Below are positions 33,429 through 42,299 of a stretch of 64,000 nucleotides of DNA, piece after piece. The notes under the pieces are model-generated. The model was given only the letters and a program-made list of their open reading frames with translations, was not told the origin of the DNA and ran no database searches. The stretch's first letter is position 1, and each line of letters begins with the position of its first letter. The stretch covers positions 79,268,929 through 79,332,928 of the forward strand of contig OZ038379.1 of the NCBI GenBank assembly GCA_964036045.1, written 5' to 3'. Origin of the DNA: Eutreptiella sp. 'Long Island Sound 2002'. Taxonomy: Eukaryota > Euglenozoa > Euglenophyceae > Eutreptiales > Eutreptiaceae. Position numbers and translations under genes: made by a program.

Positions 33429-33443
33429 TTTAACCCTGGGGGT
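33426..33443 (-). promoter_or_regulatory. Protease-pol junction: stop/start overlap or +1 shift site
   Basis: In element sense the protease frame ends CCC CAG GGT TAA and the pol ATG begins one base after that TAA. Either ribosomes restart at the ATG, or they slip +1 on the run of five C. The sequence alone cannot decide. Confidence 0.5.
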
Positions 33444-33741
33444 TTCTTCTTAGAAAGTCAGTGCCAATGACAATGTCAAAGGCGTCAGTGTCCAACACTC
33501 TGCAGTGTTGGGTCACGGTTTCGTCGCCCAGACATATGGTCACATCGACCCCCCCCAAGGAATGGATGGTACGCCCATCCCCTACTCTTATGGCCACAGT
33601 CTTGGTCTTCCTGAAAGTTTTAAGCAGGCGCCGGGCCACTATGGAAAGTGTTGCACCGGTATCAAGCACTGCTCCAAAAACCTGATCCCCGATTTTCACG
33701 AGGATCCAGAAAACCAAGTCCTCCTCTTCGGAGCCGCCCCC
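33430..33741 (-). CDS. pro: Retropepsin-type protease of the chromovirus
   Basis: In the same frame as gag, directly after its UAG. The first residues are GGGSEEEDLVFWILV, then the aspartic protease motif AVLDTGATLSIV. The flap and C-terminal strands follow, with FDIVIGTDFLRR near the end. The length (~103 codons) fits a retropepsin monomer that works as a dimer to cut Gag and Pol. There is no ATG before the catalytic motif, so expression must come from reading through the gag stop. The usual Ile/Leu-Gly pair before the last helix is present as VIGTD. Confidence 0.85.
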   Translation of the reverse strand, partial: GGGSEEEDLVFWILVKIGDQVFGAVLDTGATLSIVARRLLKTFRKTKTVAIRVGDGRTIHSLGGVDVTICLGDETVTQHCRVLDTDAFDIVIGTDFLRRNPQG

Positions 33742-33747
33742 CTATTC
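33730..33747 (-). promoter_or_regulatory. Gag-protease UAG readthrough site
   Basis: GAG GAA TAG GGG GGC GGC in element sense. Gag and protease are in one frame separated only by this UAG, followed by G-rich codons as in the gammaretroviral readthrough context (UAG GGR GGY). No downstream pseudoknot was worked out. Confidence 0.6.
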
Positions 33748-35916
33748 CTCATCAGGGAATTTCACATCCACTCCTGCAGCCATGAGGGCCTTGGCCATCC
33801 AGGCCAAGCGCCTCTTCTTAGAATTATTCCCCTCAGGGGTAGCGTTATCCCCTTGGGGGCGCTTCTGGGGGACACCCGCGGCAGGAGCGGGTGTAGCAGC
33901 AGGAGTAGGCGTAGCAACGGGCGCTGATGAGCGCCTCTGGGGGTTAGGGGGTCCAGTCTTACCACCCCCCTTGCCACCTCCTTTACCTTTATCCCCATTC
34001 GGGGGATTTCTGGCGGGCGTCGGGTTCTTCTGGCGCTCCGCCTCCTGACGCTTGAGTTTGTCACTCTCGCGTTTCTTGATGTGGCATTCCTCCTCATAGT
34101 GACGACGCTTGCCACAGTAACCACAGGTGATGGTACACCTGAAGTGGTCCTGATGGGTCACAGTTTTCCCATCTTTAGTATGCTGCTGACGTTTCATCTG
34201 CAGCATACAGCCACTGCGGAGATCGCAGTCAGAGGCATGACAAGGTCCCCCCTTGTCATTGACAGGTCGGCAGTAAAACAGGGGGGGGGTGCCTGCATCA
34301 GTTGGAACCTCGTTCATGGCACGTAGGTTGCCCCTCCCTTTACCGCCTCCCTGGTTGGTGTTAGTGGGATTTTTATGCCCCTTCCCTTCGCCACGTTCAG
34401 GGGTAGGGGTACCCCCTCGTCCCAAATGCTTCTTGAGGAACTTCTCCATGTGGGAGTCGTTCTCCCTCTCAAGAGCTAGCTCAATCAAGAGATCCACCAG
34501 TGTATCATACGAGTGGGTCCTGCTCTTCCTCTCAGAGGTTGAGCGGCAATCATCCCACGTACGCTGGGGGATCTTACTCATGAGCCACAGGTGGGGCTCA
34601 GTGGCTCCGTAGGAGCCCACATTCATCCTCGAAAATAAGTACTCCATGTCGCACACATACTCAGAAATTCGCGCAGCGGATGGAAACTCCGGGAGCATAG
34701 GTAGCTCCTCGATTTGTGTGCGTACGCTGAGGTCAGTCTCATAGACTGGGAATGTTTTCTCTAACCTCAGGAGTACCTCCGCCCAAGTAGAACAGGTTTT
34801 CACAATCTGTTTGACCTGTTTTTGCAAAAAATTCTTTTTGCATGAGCGTTTTAGCAGTGAACATTTGGTGGCCACATCCACATGGGATTGGCCAGTCAAC
34901 AAAAGGAACTCCGCAACTTCTTCTGCCCATTCAGGCAGTTTTTTAGGGTCGAACTCCGGCAGTTCCAGCTGGATGTTCGCCTGGGCAATTGGTCTGCCCA
35001 TCTTCCCACCCCCCGGAGTTAGGCCTGAAGGCGACACGCCGGCAAGTGGGGCCAGGGCTGACAGCCCTCTTCTCTCACTCTCTGTGACAGGCACGTCCTG
35101 TAGGTCCGCCATAGGCACAGTCCTGGCACGGGGGTGAAAGGAGCTGGGGCAGGTAACCTTAGGCAACAGCCTTGAGACCCTCGATCTCTTGAGATCTTCG
35201 GCCAGGGTACTCAGCCCTGGAGAGAGAGAGAGGAACTCAGGCTTGGGTAAGGGTTCTGCAATACCCAGTTTAGCCTTAATGGCCTCTGATAAGGCCGTCA
35301 CATCTGGATCTTCTGATCCAGACAGGAATTTGGCCAGCAGCTCGGCTGTTTGATCCAGGGCACCGTAGGTTGGCCTTGGATGATGTTCTTCGACTCGTGT
35401 TGGGCCCACTTCGGGAGCCCTTGGGGTTGGGTACTCAGGTCGTAGTCGTCTTGGCAGGGATGCAGTAGACGGAGGGCCTGAGTGTGAGTAGGACCCTAGA
35501 TCCGTACGTGGTCTGGACCCATGTACAGCCAGTGGTTCCTCTCCATCTTCCCCACGGATGGATTTGTAGTACTCATCGTGCATGATGTACTCATCCATCT
35601 TCATCTTCAGCTTCTCATATTCCTCAGGTCCTTCAATGGCAGTTGAGGATGAAGCTGGGCAATTGGATCGTGATACTGAAGCAGCCACACGTCTGTGGAG
35701 GTGACTGAAGCTGTCTCCACCGTGTGCTGCTAAGGCCTCGGCGGTAAGGCCTTTATTCTTCTCCGCCCTTCTGCGTTCTGGATCTCCTTGGGACCCAGAT
35801 GCGCCACTGAGGTGATGTGGTGCTTGGTGTGGTGGTTCACTCATTGGGTGGACCACACTGCCCATTTGTACTTGGACAGTTCGGATAGGCCAGGTCCTTA
35901 CACTTGGTGTGGACAT
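33742..35916 (-). CDS. gag: Gag polyprotein of the chromovirus
   Basis: About 724 codons from the first ATG (35916, MSTPSVRTWPIRT); the open frame begins 60 bases earlier without ATG. A Ser/Pro-rich N-terminal third is followed by a helical capsid-like core (PEFDPKKLPEWAEEVAEFLL ... ERENDSHMEKFLKKHL). A Gly/Lys-rich linker, a Cys-rich stretch, and a canonical CCHC knuckle (CGYCGKRRHYEEEC, ~596-609; C-x2-C-x4-H-x4-C) come next. The C-terminus is basic and Gly/Pro/Ala-rich. It would assemble the particle and bind element RNA. It ends at UAG and continues in frame into protease. The core resembles the gag remnant at 20635-21279. Confidence 0.88.
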   Translation of the reverse strand: MSTPSVRTWPIRTVQVQMGSVVHPMSEPPHQAPHHLSGASGSQGDPERRRAEKNKGLTAEALAAHGGDSFSHLHRRVAASVSRSNCPASSSTAIEGPEEYEKLKMKMDEYIMHDEYYKSIRGEDGEEPLAVHGSRPRTDLGSYSHSGPPSTASLPRRLRPEYPTPRAPEVGPTRVEEHHPRPTYGALDQTAELLAKFLSGSEDPDVTALSEAIKAKLGIAEPLPKPEFLSLSPGLSTLAEDLKRSRVSRLLPKVTCPSSFHPRARTVPMADLQDVPVTESERRGLSALAPLAGVSPSGLTPGGGKMGRPIAQANIQLELPEFDPKKLPEWAEEVAEFLLLTGQSHVDVATKCSLLKRSCKKNFLQKQVKQIVKTCSTWAEVLLRLEKTFPVYETDLSVRTQIEELPMLPEFPSAARISEYVCDMEYLFSRMNVGSYGATEPHLWLMSKIPQRTWDDCRSTSERKSRTHSYDTLVDLLIELALERENDSHMEKFLKKHLGRGGTPTPERGEGKGHKNPTNTNQGGGKGRGNLRAMNEVPTDAGTPPLFYCRPVNDKGGPCHASDCDLRSGCMLQMKRQQHTKDGKTVTHQDHFRCTITCGYCGKRRHYEEECHIKKRESDKLKRQEAERQKNPTPARNPPNGDKGKGGGKGGGKTGPPNPQRRSSAPVATPTPAATPAPAAGVPQKRPQGDNATPEGNNSKKRRLAWMAKALMAAGVDVKFPDEE

Positions 35917-35984
35917 TATGGACTTGTTGTTGAGCTTTTGTTCTGCACTTCTCAGGGTCGGTTCAAAAGGTCTCAAGGGACTGT

Positions 35985-35994
35985 CTCTGCTACC
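35985..35994 (-). promoter_or_regulatory. Primer-binding site, initiator tRNA-Met type
   Basis: Next to the 5' LTR in element sense, GGTAGCAGAG matches the complement of the 3' end of eukaryotic initiator tRNA-Met (TGGTAGCAGAG), with C in place of the first T, which overlaps the LTR end. Confidence 0.65.
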
Positions 35995-36720
35995 GGAAAG
36001 ATGTCCTTGAATTATGCCCTAGGTCTTTTGATGTATTCCTGCAAGTTGGTTTTGTAGTGGAAAACCCCAAACCAAAGCAGCAAGTAGAGCAAGGACTGAA
36101 TATGGATCGAATCAATGAAATCAATGATTGGTTTTGGAATCCAGTGTAACACAGAAGGGCTGCAGATAGACAAAGCAGGTATATGTACATAGATTCAATC
36201 ACAAATGAATAATGCAAAAGGTTTTATATGAAATTTGGTCAGACTCTAGCCTCAGAGGTTGCAATAGGCACTTCATGTGCACTCTTTTGGGTGAAATGGT
36301 GCTGGTTAGGACTGAGGGGCATAGATGTCAGGACCACACAGAAAATGACTTGGCCAAGCAACTGAATTCAGAAACAGTTACAAAGTAGGACCACAATAAG
36401 TGGTAGAATCAATTGAGTATAGGGGTCTTGGGGTGGGAGACCACTTAGGCTTAACCTCCAAGGCCCACAAGCATGGAATGCCTGATTTATTTTGGTATGA
36501 CCTCCATGAAGGAAGGTACCTCCGCTCAGTTGAGTGGTAGGGGTGAACTTCATGGGGGGGGCTAGGGTCACAACCCTAGTTACCTTGAGAAAGTGTACTT
36601 TAGGCCACAAAAGAGAGATAAAAACACTTAAGTTTGTCTCAGCATCAACAAAGGGTTTTAAGGGGGGCTTAGCCTGGATCAAGCCCTCCAAGAAAGACAT
36701 GGCAGTGACTTTTTCTTACT
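35995..36720 (-). repeat. 5' LTR of the chromovirus (726 bp)
   Basis: Partner of 25608-26333. Being on the minus strand, this is the upstream LTR and should hold the promoter. I could not place a TATA box with confidence. Confidence 0.92.
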
Positions 36721-36725
36721 GTTGC
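36721..36725. repeat. Target-site duplication GTTGC, right
   Basis: Matches 25603-25607 directly outside the other LTR. Confidence 0.85.
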
Positions 36726-38272
36726 TGATGGACTCCAGGTCCCGGATCATGATGACGCGCCAGCCCGGGAGATGGGGGCGGGACGCGTCCGTAGGGGTTG
36801 CCGTGGTGGCGGGAAGCTGGGCATCCTCGAGGCCCGGGTGACGAGGCGGGCTCCGGGCTGTTGTGGACCCGCTATTGGGGGCTCGGTCGACGGGCTGGCC
36901 TGAGTAGAGCCGCGTTGAAGCACCCAGTAGGCCGCATCTGAGGCCCTGCTTGTGATCTCCTTCTTGAGAGTCTGCGTGATTTGCGTCACCCCCGCGTTGG
37001 TCTCTATGCCCCTGAACGTCTGCACCAGGGCGTGGCGGGACGTGTCCTCCGTAGAGACCACCAGGAGGCTTTTGGAGGCCTGGTCTGATACCGCGTCGTG
37101 CGTAGCCAGTCTGCGGGCTACGTCCCCATACGGCAGGGCTTGGGAACCGGGCTGTTCGATCAGCCGGACTATCTCCTCCAGGGACGTGGTCTTGAGGTCC
37201 TGCAGGTTGTTGTTCTCGTACCGCTCCTCCACGATCTGGACGTAACGGGCCAGGTCCGCCCGTAACATAGGCTGGCAGTACGCGGGGCAGGTCAGCCATA
37301 GGGACTTGGCTACACCCACCAGTACCACCGTGGTTCGTACCCCGTTGATGTTGCCGTATGCCTTGGAGCCCAGCTGGTGTGCCCCAGCCAGTGTTAGCAG
37401 TGGCTGGGCATGTTCCTCGGACTTGTTCCCCAGCACGGAGGCGAGAGAGTCCAGTCAGGTGCGAAATTCCGCCGAGTCCGCGGAAGATAGTGCCCGGAGC
37501 TGCAGGAGCCACGGGTCATCCGACGTGTTGTCGGCCGTTCCTTGCGCAAGTGCTCCTTGGAGGCGAGCAGCCGCATGAGGAGGCCCGGGTCGCACAGCTT
37601 GCCATCGCCATCGGGGCTGTGAGCTCGCAGTTCCTTGACCCACTGGGCGGACGTGAGGACGCTGTTGGTGGGCAAAGGCGTCGGGGGGTCCGTGGGCAGG
37701 AGGTCAGGGCACGCCAGCGCGGATCCAGCCTGCTTGGCAGCCCAGCTGAGCAACCGGTATATAACCGGCAGGCGCATCACCGGGGGCTTCAGGTCGTGGT
37801 CGCCGGACAGGACCATCAGGAACTCATCCTGGCTGAGCGTGCCGAGGGTCTTGTCGCCATAGCGGGCGGTAAAGAGTGAGGCCTCGGAGTGCAGGTCGGT
37901 CATTTGGGCCAGCGTGGCCTGGGCATGGAAGGCCACCAGGGCGTCAATGGCCATGCCGTAGATTAGCCACGACGTTTGGCCTGCGTGGTTGCGCAGTGAC
38001 TCCATGTCAAGGTGCGCCAGCGAGTCGGTGGCAGCCGCCAACATGAGGCATATTGACCCCAGGAAGGCGTCGTCCGCTGGGCATCCCGCGCAGAGAATTC
38101 CGGAGGGGTGGTGGTGGAGGGTGAGCAGCAGCTCGCGCGCAAGAGGGTTTCAGGCGGCCTCCGTGCAAGTAAAGCTGTCCCTGGGGGTGATTGCTGCCAC
38201 GCGGTCGGCTGGTGAAAGGGCGCGGAACGCGCCCGCTGACACATCAGGGATAACGGCTGCAGCCGGTGGCAT
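36726..38272 (-). pseudogene. 5' half of the unrecognised coding unit interrupted by the chromovirus
   Basis: Starts at an ATG at 38272 (MPPAAAVIPDVSAGAFRALS) and reads with good protein-like composition. In-frame TGAs lie at 38150-38152 and 37455-37457. There is a frameshift near 37500 and another near 36770 just before the insertion. Recognisable pieces include FHAQATLAQMTDLHSEASLF, SQDEFLMVLSGDHDLKPP, VVLVGVAKSLWLTCPAYCQ and YVQIVEERYENNNLQDLKTT. No domain family is recognised. Joined to 24035-25607 the original protein would be roughly 1,000 residues with Cys-pair modules at its C-terminus. Both TGAs read naturally as Arg. It may be the main ORF of an unknown element or a dead host gene. 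Confidence 0.5.
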
Positions 38273-38603
38273 GGTGACTGCGAGCAGAAGGGATGGAGAG
38301 GGTGAGAGGTGTTGACTTGGTGTCCAGGTGTGGGTTCGCCAGATCCCCATGACGAGCCCGCTGCGCACAGAACATCGCCCTGCGGGAAGTGTAGCGGGGG
38401 CCGGGGTGACTGTGGTTGGAGTGGTGTACCGGTGCCGTGGTCCAGAGGGTCTAGCGGAGCATTTCCACGGCAGGCTGACACATAGCACTAGGGGAGTGTC
38501 GGGTGCGGTTGACGTGTGACCCGGGTGCCAGTGTATCTCAGAAGGCAGCCGCCCTGGAGGTAGCGCCCTTGGCTCGCGCCGCGATGGAGCTGGTTTGAAC
38601 CCT

Positions 38604-38629
38604 GGGATCGGTGGTCTCCCACCGATCCC
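38604..38629. repeat. Perfect hairpin, 11-bp stem
   Basis: GGGATCGGTGG, loop TCTC, CCACCGATCCC. It lies just right of a GGTTTGAACC sequence, which on the other strand resembles a B box. Confidence 0.75.
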
Positions 38630-38857
38630 TTCGAATACCGGACAAGGCCTCCCATCGACCTGTTCCAGTACAGGTGACAGTGCGCACTGCTCGAGGGGTG
38701 GGTGGCTCCCATGTGTTTTGTTTTTCTAGGGTTGGGGGTAAAATGAACGAGACCTCCACCCGATCCACCGGTACCAGTGGAGGCGCGAGTTGCTGGAGGG
38801 GGGGGTGGTTCTCACGTCGCCAACTAGAATGCTCTACGTGCAGGGATCCCAGGAGCA

Positions 38858-38930
38858 CCAACGCCCGGGATCGAAACCCCGCACTGGACGACCGAAGACC
38901 TACGCTCTCACTACTGGGCTGCAGGAGTCT
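38858..38930 (-). ncRNA. tRNA-like sequence with possible pol III boxes
   Basis: In minus sense TAGTGAGAGCG (A-box-like) is followed ~38 bases later by GGTTTCGATCCC (B-box-like) with GGG/CCC around the T loop. No full cloverleaf can be drawn. Probably a SINE head or tRNA relic. Confidence 0.3.
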
Positions 38931-39384
38931 CTTAGGTGACTCAGCGGTTCTGTCGGCTATGAATCCAGTCCTGAGGGAGGGGCTGTGCGTTGTCAAGCGT
39001 GTTGCGAGTGCCTGGAAGGCCCAGTCTACGTGTACGGGGCCGGGATAGGGGGGGAGGGGGTTGGGTGGGGTGCGGCACCGTCGGAGCGCCAACTGACGTC
39101 CACGGGAGGAAGAGTTGGGACAGTAACACCACCTCATGGCGGACTGACGTGCAAGGGTGGAAGGGGAGGGACAGTTGCACCGCCGCATTGCCGGCCGCCG
39201 TGCCTGAGAGTAGGGAACGCTCCGTCTGATCGCCGATCGGTTCGTGGGGAGGAAGGACAGGGAAGGGCAGGCCATCGCGGCTCCTGCTTGCGTTTGTACA
39301 CCCCTTCCTTGTGGGATGCTCCAAGGTTGACAAGCCATCTCAGAGGCGACAGGGCACTGCCTAGCGGTGCAAGCTCCAGCTGAC

Positions 39385-41210
39385 AGGCCTCACTGCCTGG
39401 GGGCAGTGGGCATTGCATCTCCTGCAATGCACAGCCTCCCTGCCTGGGGGCAGTGGGCATTGCAACTCCTGCAATGCTCTGCCTCACTGCCCTGGGGGCA
39501 GCGAACAGTGCAACTTCTGCATTGCACTGCCACACTGCCTGGGGCAGTGCGCAGTGTAACCCCTGTAATGCACTGCCTCACTGCCTGGGGGCAGCGGACA
39601 GTGCAACTCCTGCAATGCACTGCTCCACTGCCCTGGGGGCAGTGGGCAGTGCAACCCCTGCAATGTACTGCCTCAATGCCCTGGGGAAGTGGGCAGTGCA
39701 ACTCCTGCAATGCACAGCCTTACTGCCTGGGGGCAGTGGGCATTGCAACTCCTGCAATGCACTGCCTCACTGCCCTGGGGCAGTGGGCAGTGGAACTCCT
39801 GCAATGCACTGCCTCACTGCCCGGGAGCAGTGGGAAGTTCAACTCTTGCCATGCACTGCCTCATTTCCCTTGGGCAGTGGGCAGTGGAGCTCCTGCAATG
39901 CACTGCCTCACTGCCACGGGGCAGTGGACACTGCAACTCCTGCAATGCACTGCCTCACTGCCTGGGGACAGTGGGCAGTGCAACTCCTGCAATGCACTGC
40001 CCCATTGCCTGGGGGCAGTGGGCAGTGCAACTCCTGCAATGCACTGCCCCATTGCCCGGGGACAGTGGAGAATGTAACTCCCGCAAGTCACTGCCTCACT
40101 GCCCCTGGGGGCAGTGGACAGTGCATCTTCTGCTATGCACTGCCTCACTGCCATGGGGCAGTAGGTAGTGCAACTCCTGCAATGCACTGCCTCAGTGCCC
40201 TGGGGCAGCGGGCAGTGCAACTCCTGCAATGCACTGCCTCACTGCCTGGGGGCAGTGGGCAGTGCTACTCTTGTAATGCACTGCCTCACTGCCCTGGGGC
40301 AGTAGGCAGTGCAACTCCTGCAATGCACTGCCTCACTGCCTGGGGGCAGTGGGCAGTGCAACTCCTGCAATGCACTGCTCCAATTGCCTCGGGGCAGTTG
40401 GCAGTGCAACTCCTGCAATGCACTGCCTCACTGCCCTGTGGCGGTAGGCAGTGCAACTCCTGCAATGCACTGCCTCACTGCCTGGGGGCAGTGGACAGTG
40501 CTACTCCTGCAGTGCACTGCCCCGCTGCCTGGGCGCAGCGGGCAGTGCTACTCCTGCAATGCACTGCCTCACTCCCCTGGGGCAGTAGGCAGTGCAACTC
40601 CTGCAATGCACTGCCTCACTGCCTGGGAGCAGTGGGCAGTGCAACTCCTGTAATGCATTGCTCCACCGCCTAGGGGCCGTGGACAGTGCAACTCCTGCAA
40701 TGCACTGCCTCACTGCCTGGAGGCAGTGGACAGTGCAGCTCCTGCAATGCACTGCCTCACTGCCTGGGAGCAGTGGGCAGTGCAACTCCTGTAATGCATT
40801 GCTCCACCGCCTAGGGGCCGTGGACAGTGCAACTCCTGCAATGCACTGCCTCACTGCCTGGGGGCAGTGGACAGTGCAGCTCCTGCAATGCACTGCTTCA
40901 CTGCCCTGGGGGCAGTGGGCAGTGCAGCTCCTGCAATGCACTGCCTCACTGCCTGGGGGCAGCGGACAGTGCAACCCCTGCATTGCACTGCCTCACTGCC
41001 TGGGAACATTGGGCAGTGCAAAACCTTCAATGCACTGCCTCACTGCCCTGGGGCAGTGGGGATGGGAACTACTGCAATGCACTGCATCACTGCCTGGGGG
41101 CAGCGGACAGTGCAACTCCTGCAATGCACTGCCCCACTGCCCTGGGGGCAGTGGGCAGTGCAACGCCTGCAATGCACTGCCTCATTACCCTGGGGCAGTG
41201 GGCAGTGTTT
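39385..41210. repeat. 47-bp palindromic minisatellite, about 39 copies
   Basis: The unit carries GCAGTGCA, a 10-base spacer ACTCCTGCAA, and TGCACTGC (8-bp stem). It then has CACTGCCTCACTGCC, TGGG, and GGCAGTGGGCAGTG (a near-perfect 14-bp stem reaching into the next unit). Every unit can therefore fold into two alternative hairpins on either strand. The period is not a multiple of three, and long Cys/Ala/Thr-rich frames on both strands (for example 406 codons at 39453-40673) follow from it. I do not call them genes. Confidence 0.9.
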
Positions 41211-41755
41211 TGTGGTGTTCCGCCGCTGTTCGCGGCTGTGCTTTGTGCTGCGTATGGGGGTGTAGTGTGAGTCCTGGGGTGTCGTGCTGCGCGTTCCCTG
41301 TCCTCTCCGCTCTGTGCGATGCTGTGCTGCGCTGTGCTGGTGCGCTTGTCTTGTGCTGTTCGTGTGGTCTGCGCTGTTTGTGGTGCTTGGTGTTGTGGTG
41401 CCTTGCTGTGTGTTGTGCTGTTTCCTGTGGTGTTCTGTGCTGCGTTGCTAGGTCTGGTTGCATGCGGCTGTCCTCTGGTCGCGTGTTTCGCTGTCGGTGC
41501 CCCTGTCTGCAAGCGTGGACTGCTTCCCTGTGGTTCGTGTGATTTGCTGTGGTGCCCTGCTCCCCTGTGTTGTGTTCTCTGGTGCTGTGCTCTCGTGTGG
41601 TGCTGTGCTGTCGTGCTCTGCTGTCTGTTTGCGGTGCTGTTTGTGCTTGGTCTTTCTTTTGCTGTGTCCCCTGGTGCTGCGCTGGCCTGTGGTGCCGTGG
41701 TGCTGGGCTGTGCTGTGTGTTGTCCTTTGCTGCGTGTGTCTCTCCATCTTTGAAA
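41211..41755. repeat. TGCTG/TGTGC-rich low-complexity sequence
   Basis: Irregular GT/CT-rich runs built on GTGCTGTGCTG and similar words. The minus-strand complement is Ala/Thr/Gln/His-rich in all frames. No coding evidence. Confidence 0.7.
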
Positions 41756-42299
41756 TAGTTTTTGAAAGATACTAAAAAGAAAATTTAAAATGTGTCGCAG
41801 TAGAAAATTATACACTACCCAACACACGCACGCAGGCAGGCAGCAAGACGATTGCCGCGTCGCAGTCTTACGTGTTACCCCGCCACCTCGACGGCAGCAT
41901 TGTCGTTGATGGTGTCATCTTTGTCGTCTTTTCTCGAGTTCAACTTGACTTGACGTGCCTGCAGTGAGACGGAGGGCGAAAACGGCGAGAGTGGGGCGAA
42001 TAGGGGAAGGGGATGTGCATTGAGAAGAAAATATGGCAAGAGGGTGCGAGTTCAGGGGCGTAGCGTCTTAGAAGAATGTTTTTCCGTTCTTACGCGCTGC
42101 TCGCGGAGCGTTTCTCTTTACGTATACGGTGTGTTAGCTGGCGAGGGGCACGGTGTTCTACTGCTACATTCGCTACGGTGCTTACGGCTTAAACTATTCA
42201 CCTAATTTAGCTCAAAAAATGTTTGTTGCAAGTGGACAGCCGAAGCTGAAGGAAGCAACCATCAGTGCGACACTTCTGAGTGCTAACACCCCCCTGACA
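41756..42299. other. No supported gene
   Basis: Short frames only, no repeat or motif recognised. Confidence 0.4.

Larger units (their letters stand above)
25608..36720 (-). mobile_element. Young Ty3/gypsy chromovirus, 11.1 kb
   Basis: Complete LTR retrotransposon on the minus strand, from right to left: 5' LTR, primer-binding site, gag, protease, pol (reverse transcriptase, RNase H, integrase, chromodomain), 2.6 kb of non-coding DNA, polypurine tract, 3' LTR, flanked by GTTGC. The coding frames are intact. The LTRs differ at only about four positions over 726 bp, so insertion is recent and the copy may be mobile. It sits inside an already decaying coding unit. Confidence 0.93.
38273..39384. 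other. No supported gene; hairpin and tRNA-like patch inside
   Basis: Frames on both strands lack domains. Notable are a perfect hairpin (38604-38629) and a tRNA-like patch (38858-38930). Confidence 0.4.

Noticed and set aside
39453-40673. 406-codon ORF and others in the 47-bp array
   Set aside because: Open frames exist on both strands because the unit is nearly self-complementary and lacks stops.
39385-41210. CRISPR-like regular repeats
   Set aside because: Units are contiguous without unique spacers, in a eukaryotic context and without cas genes.
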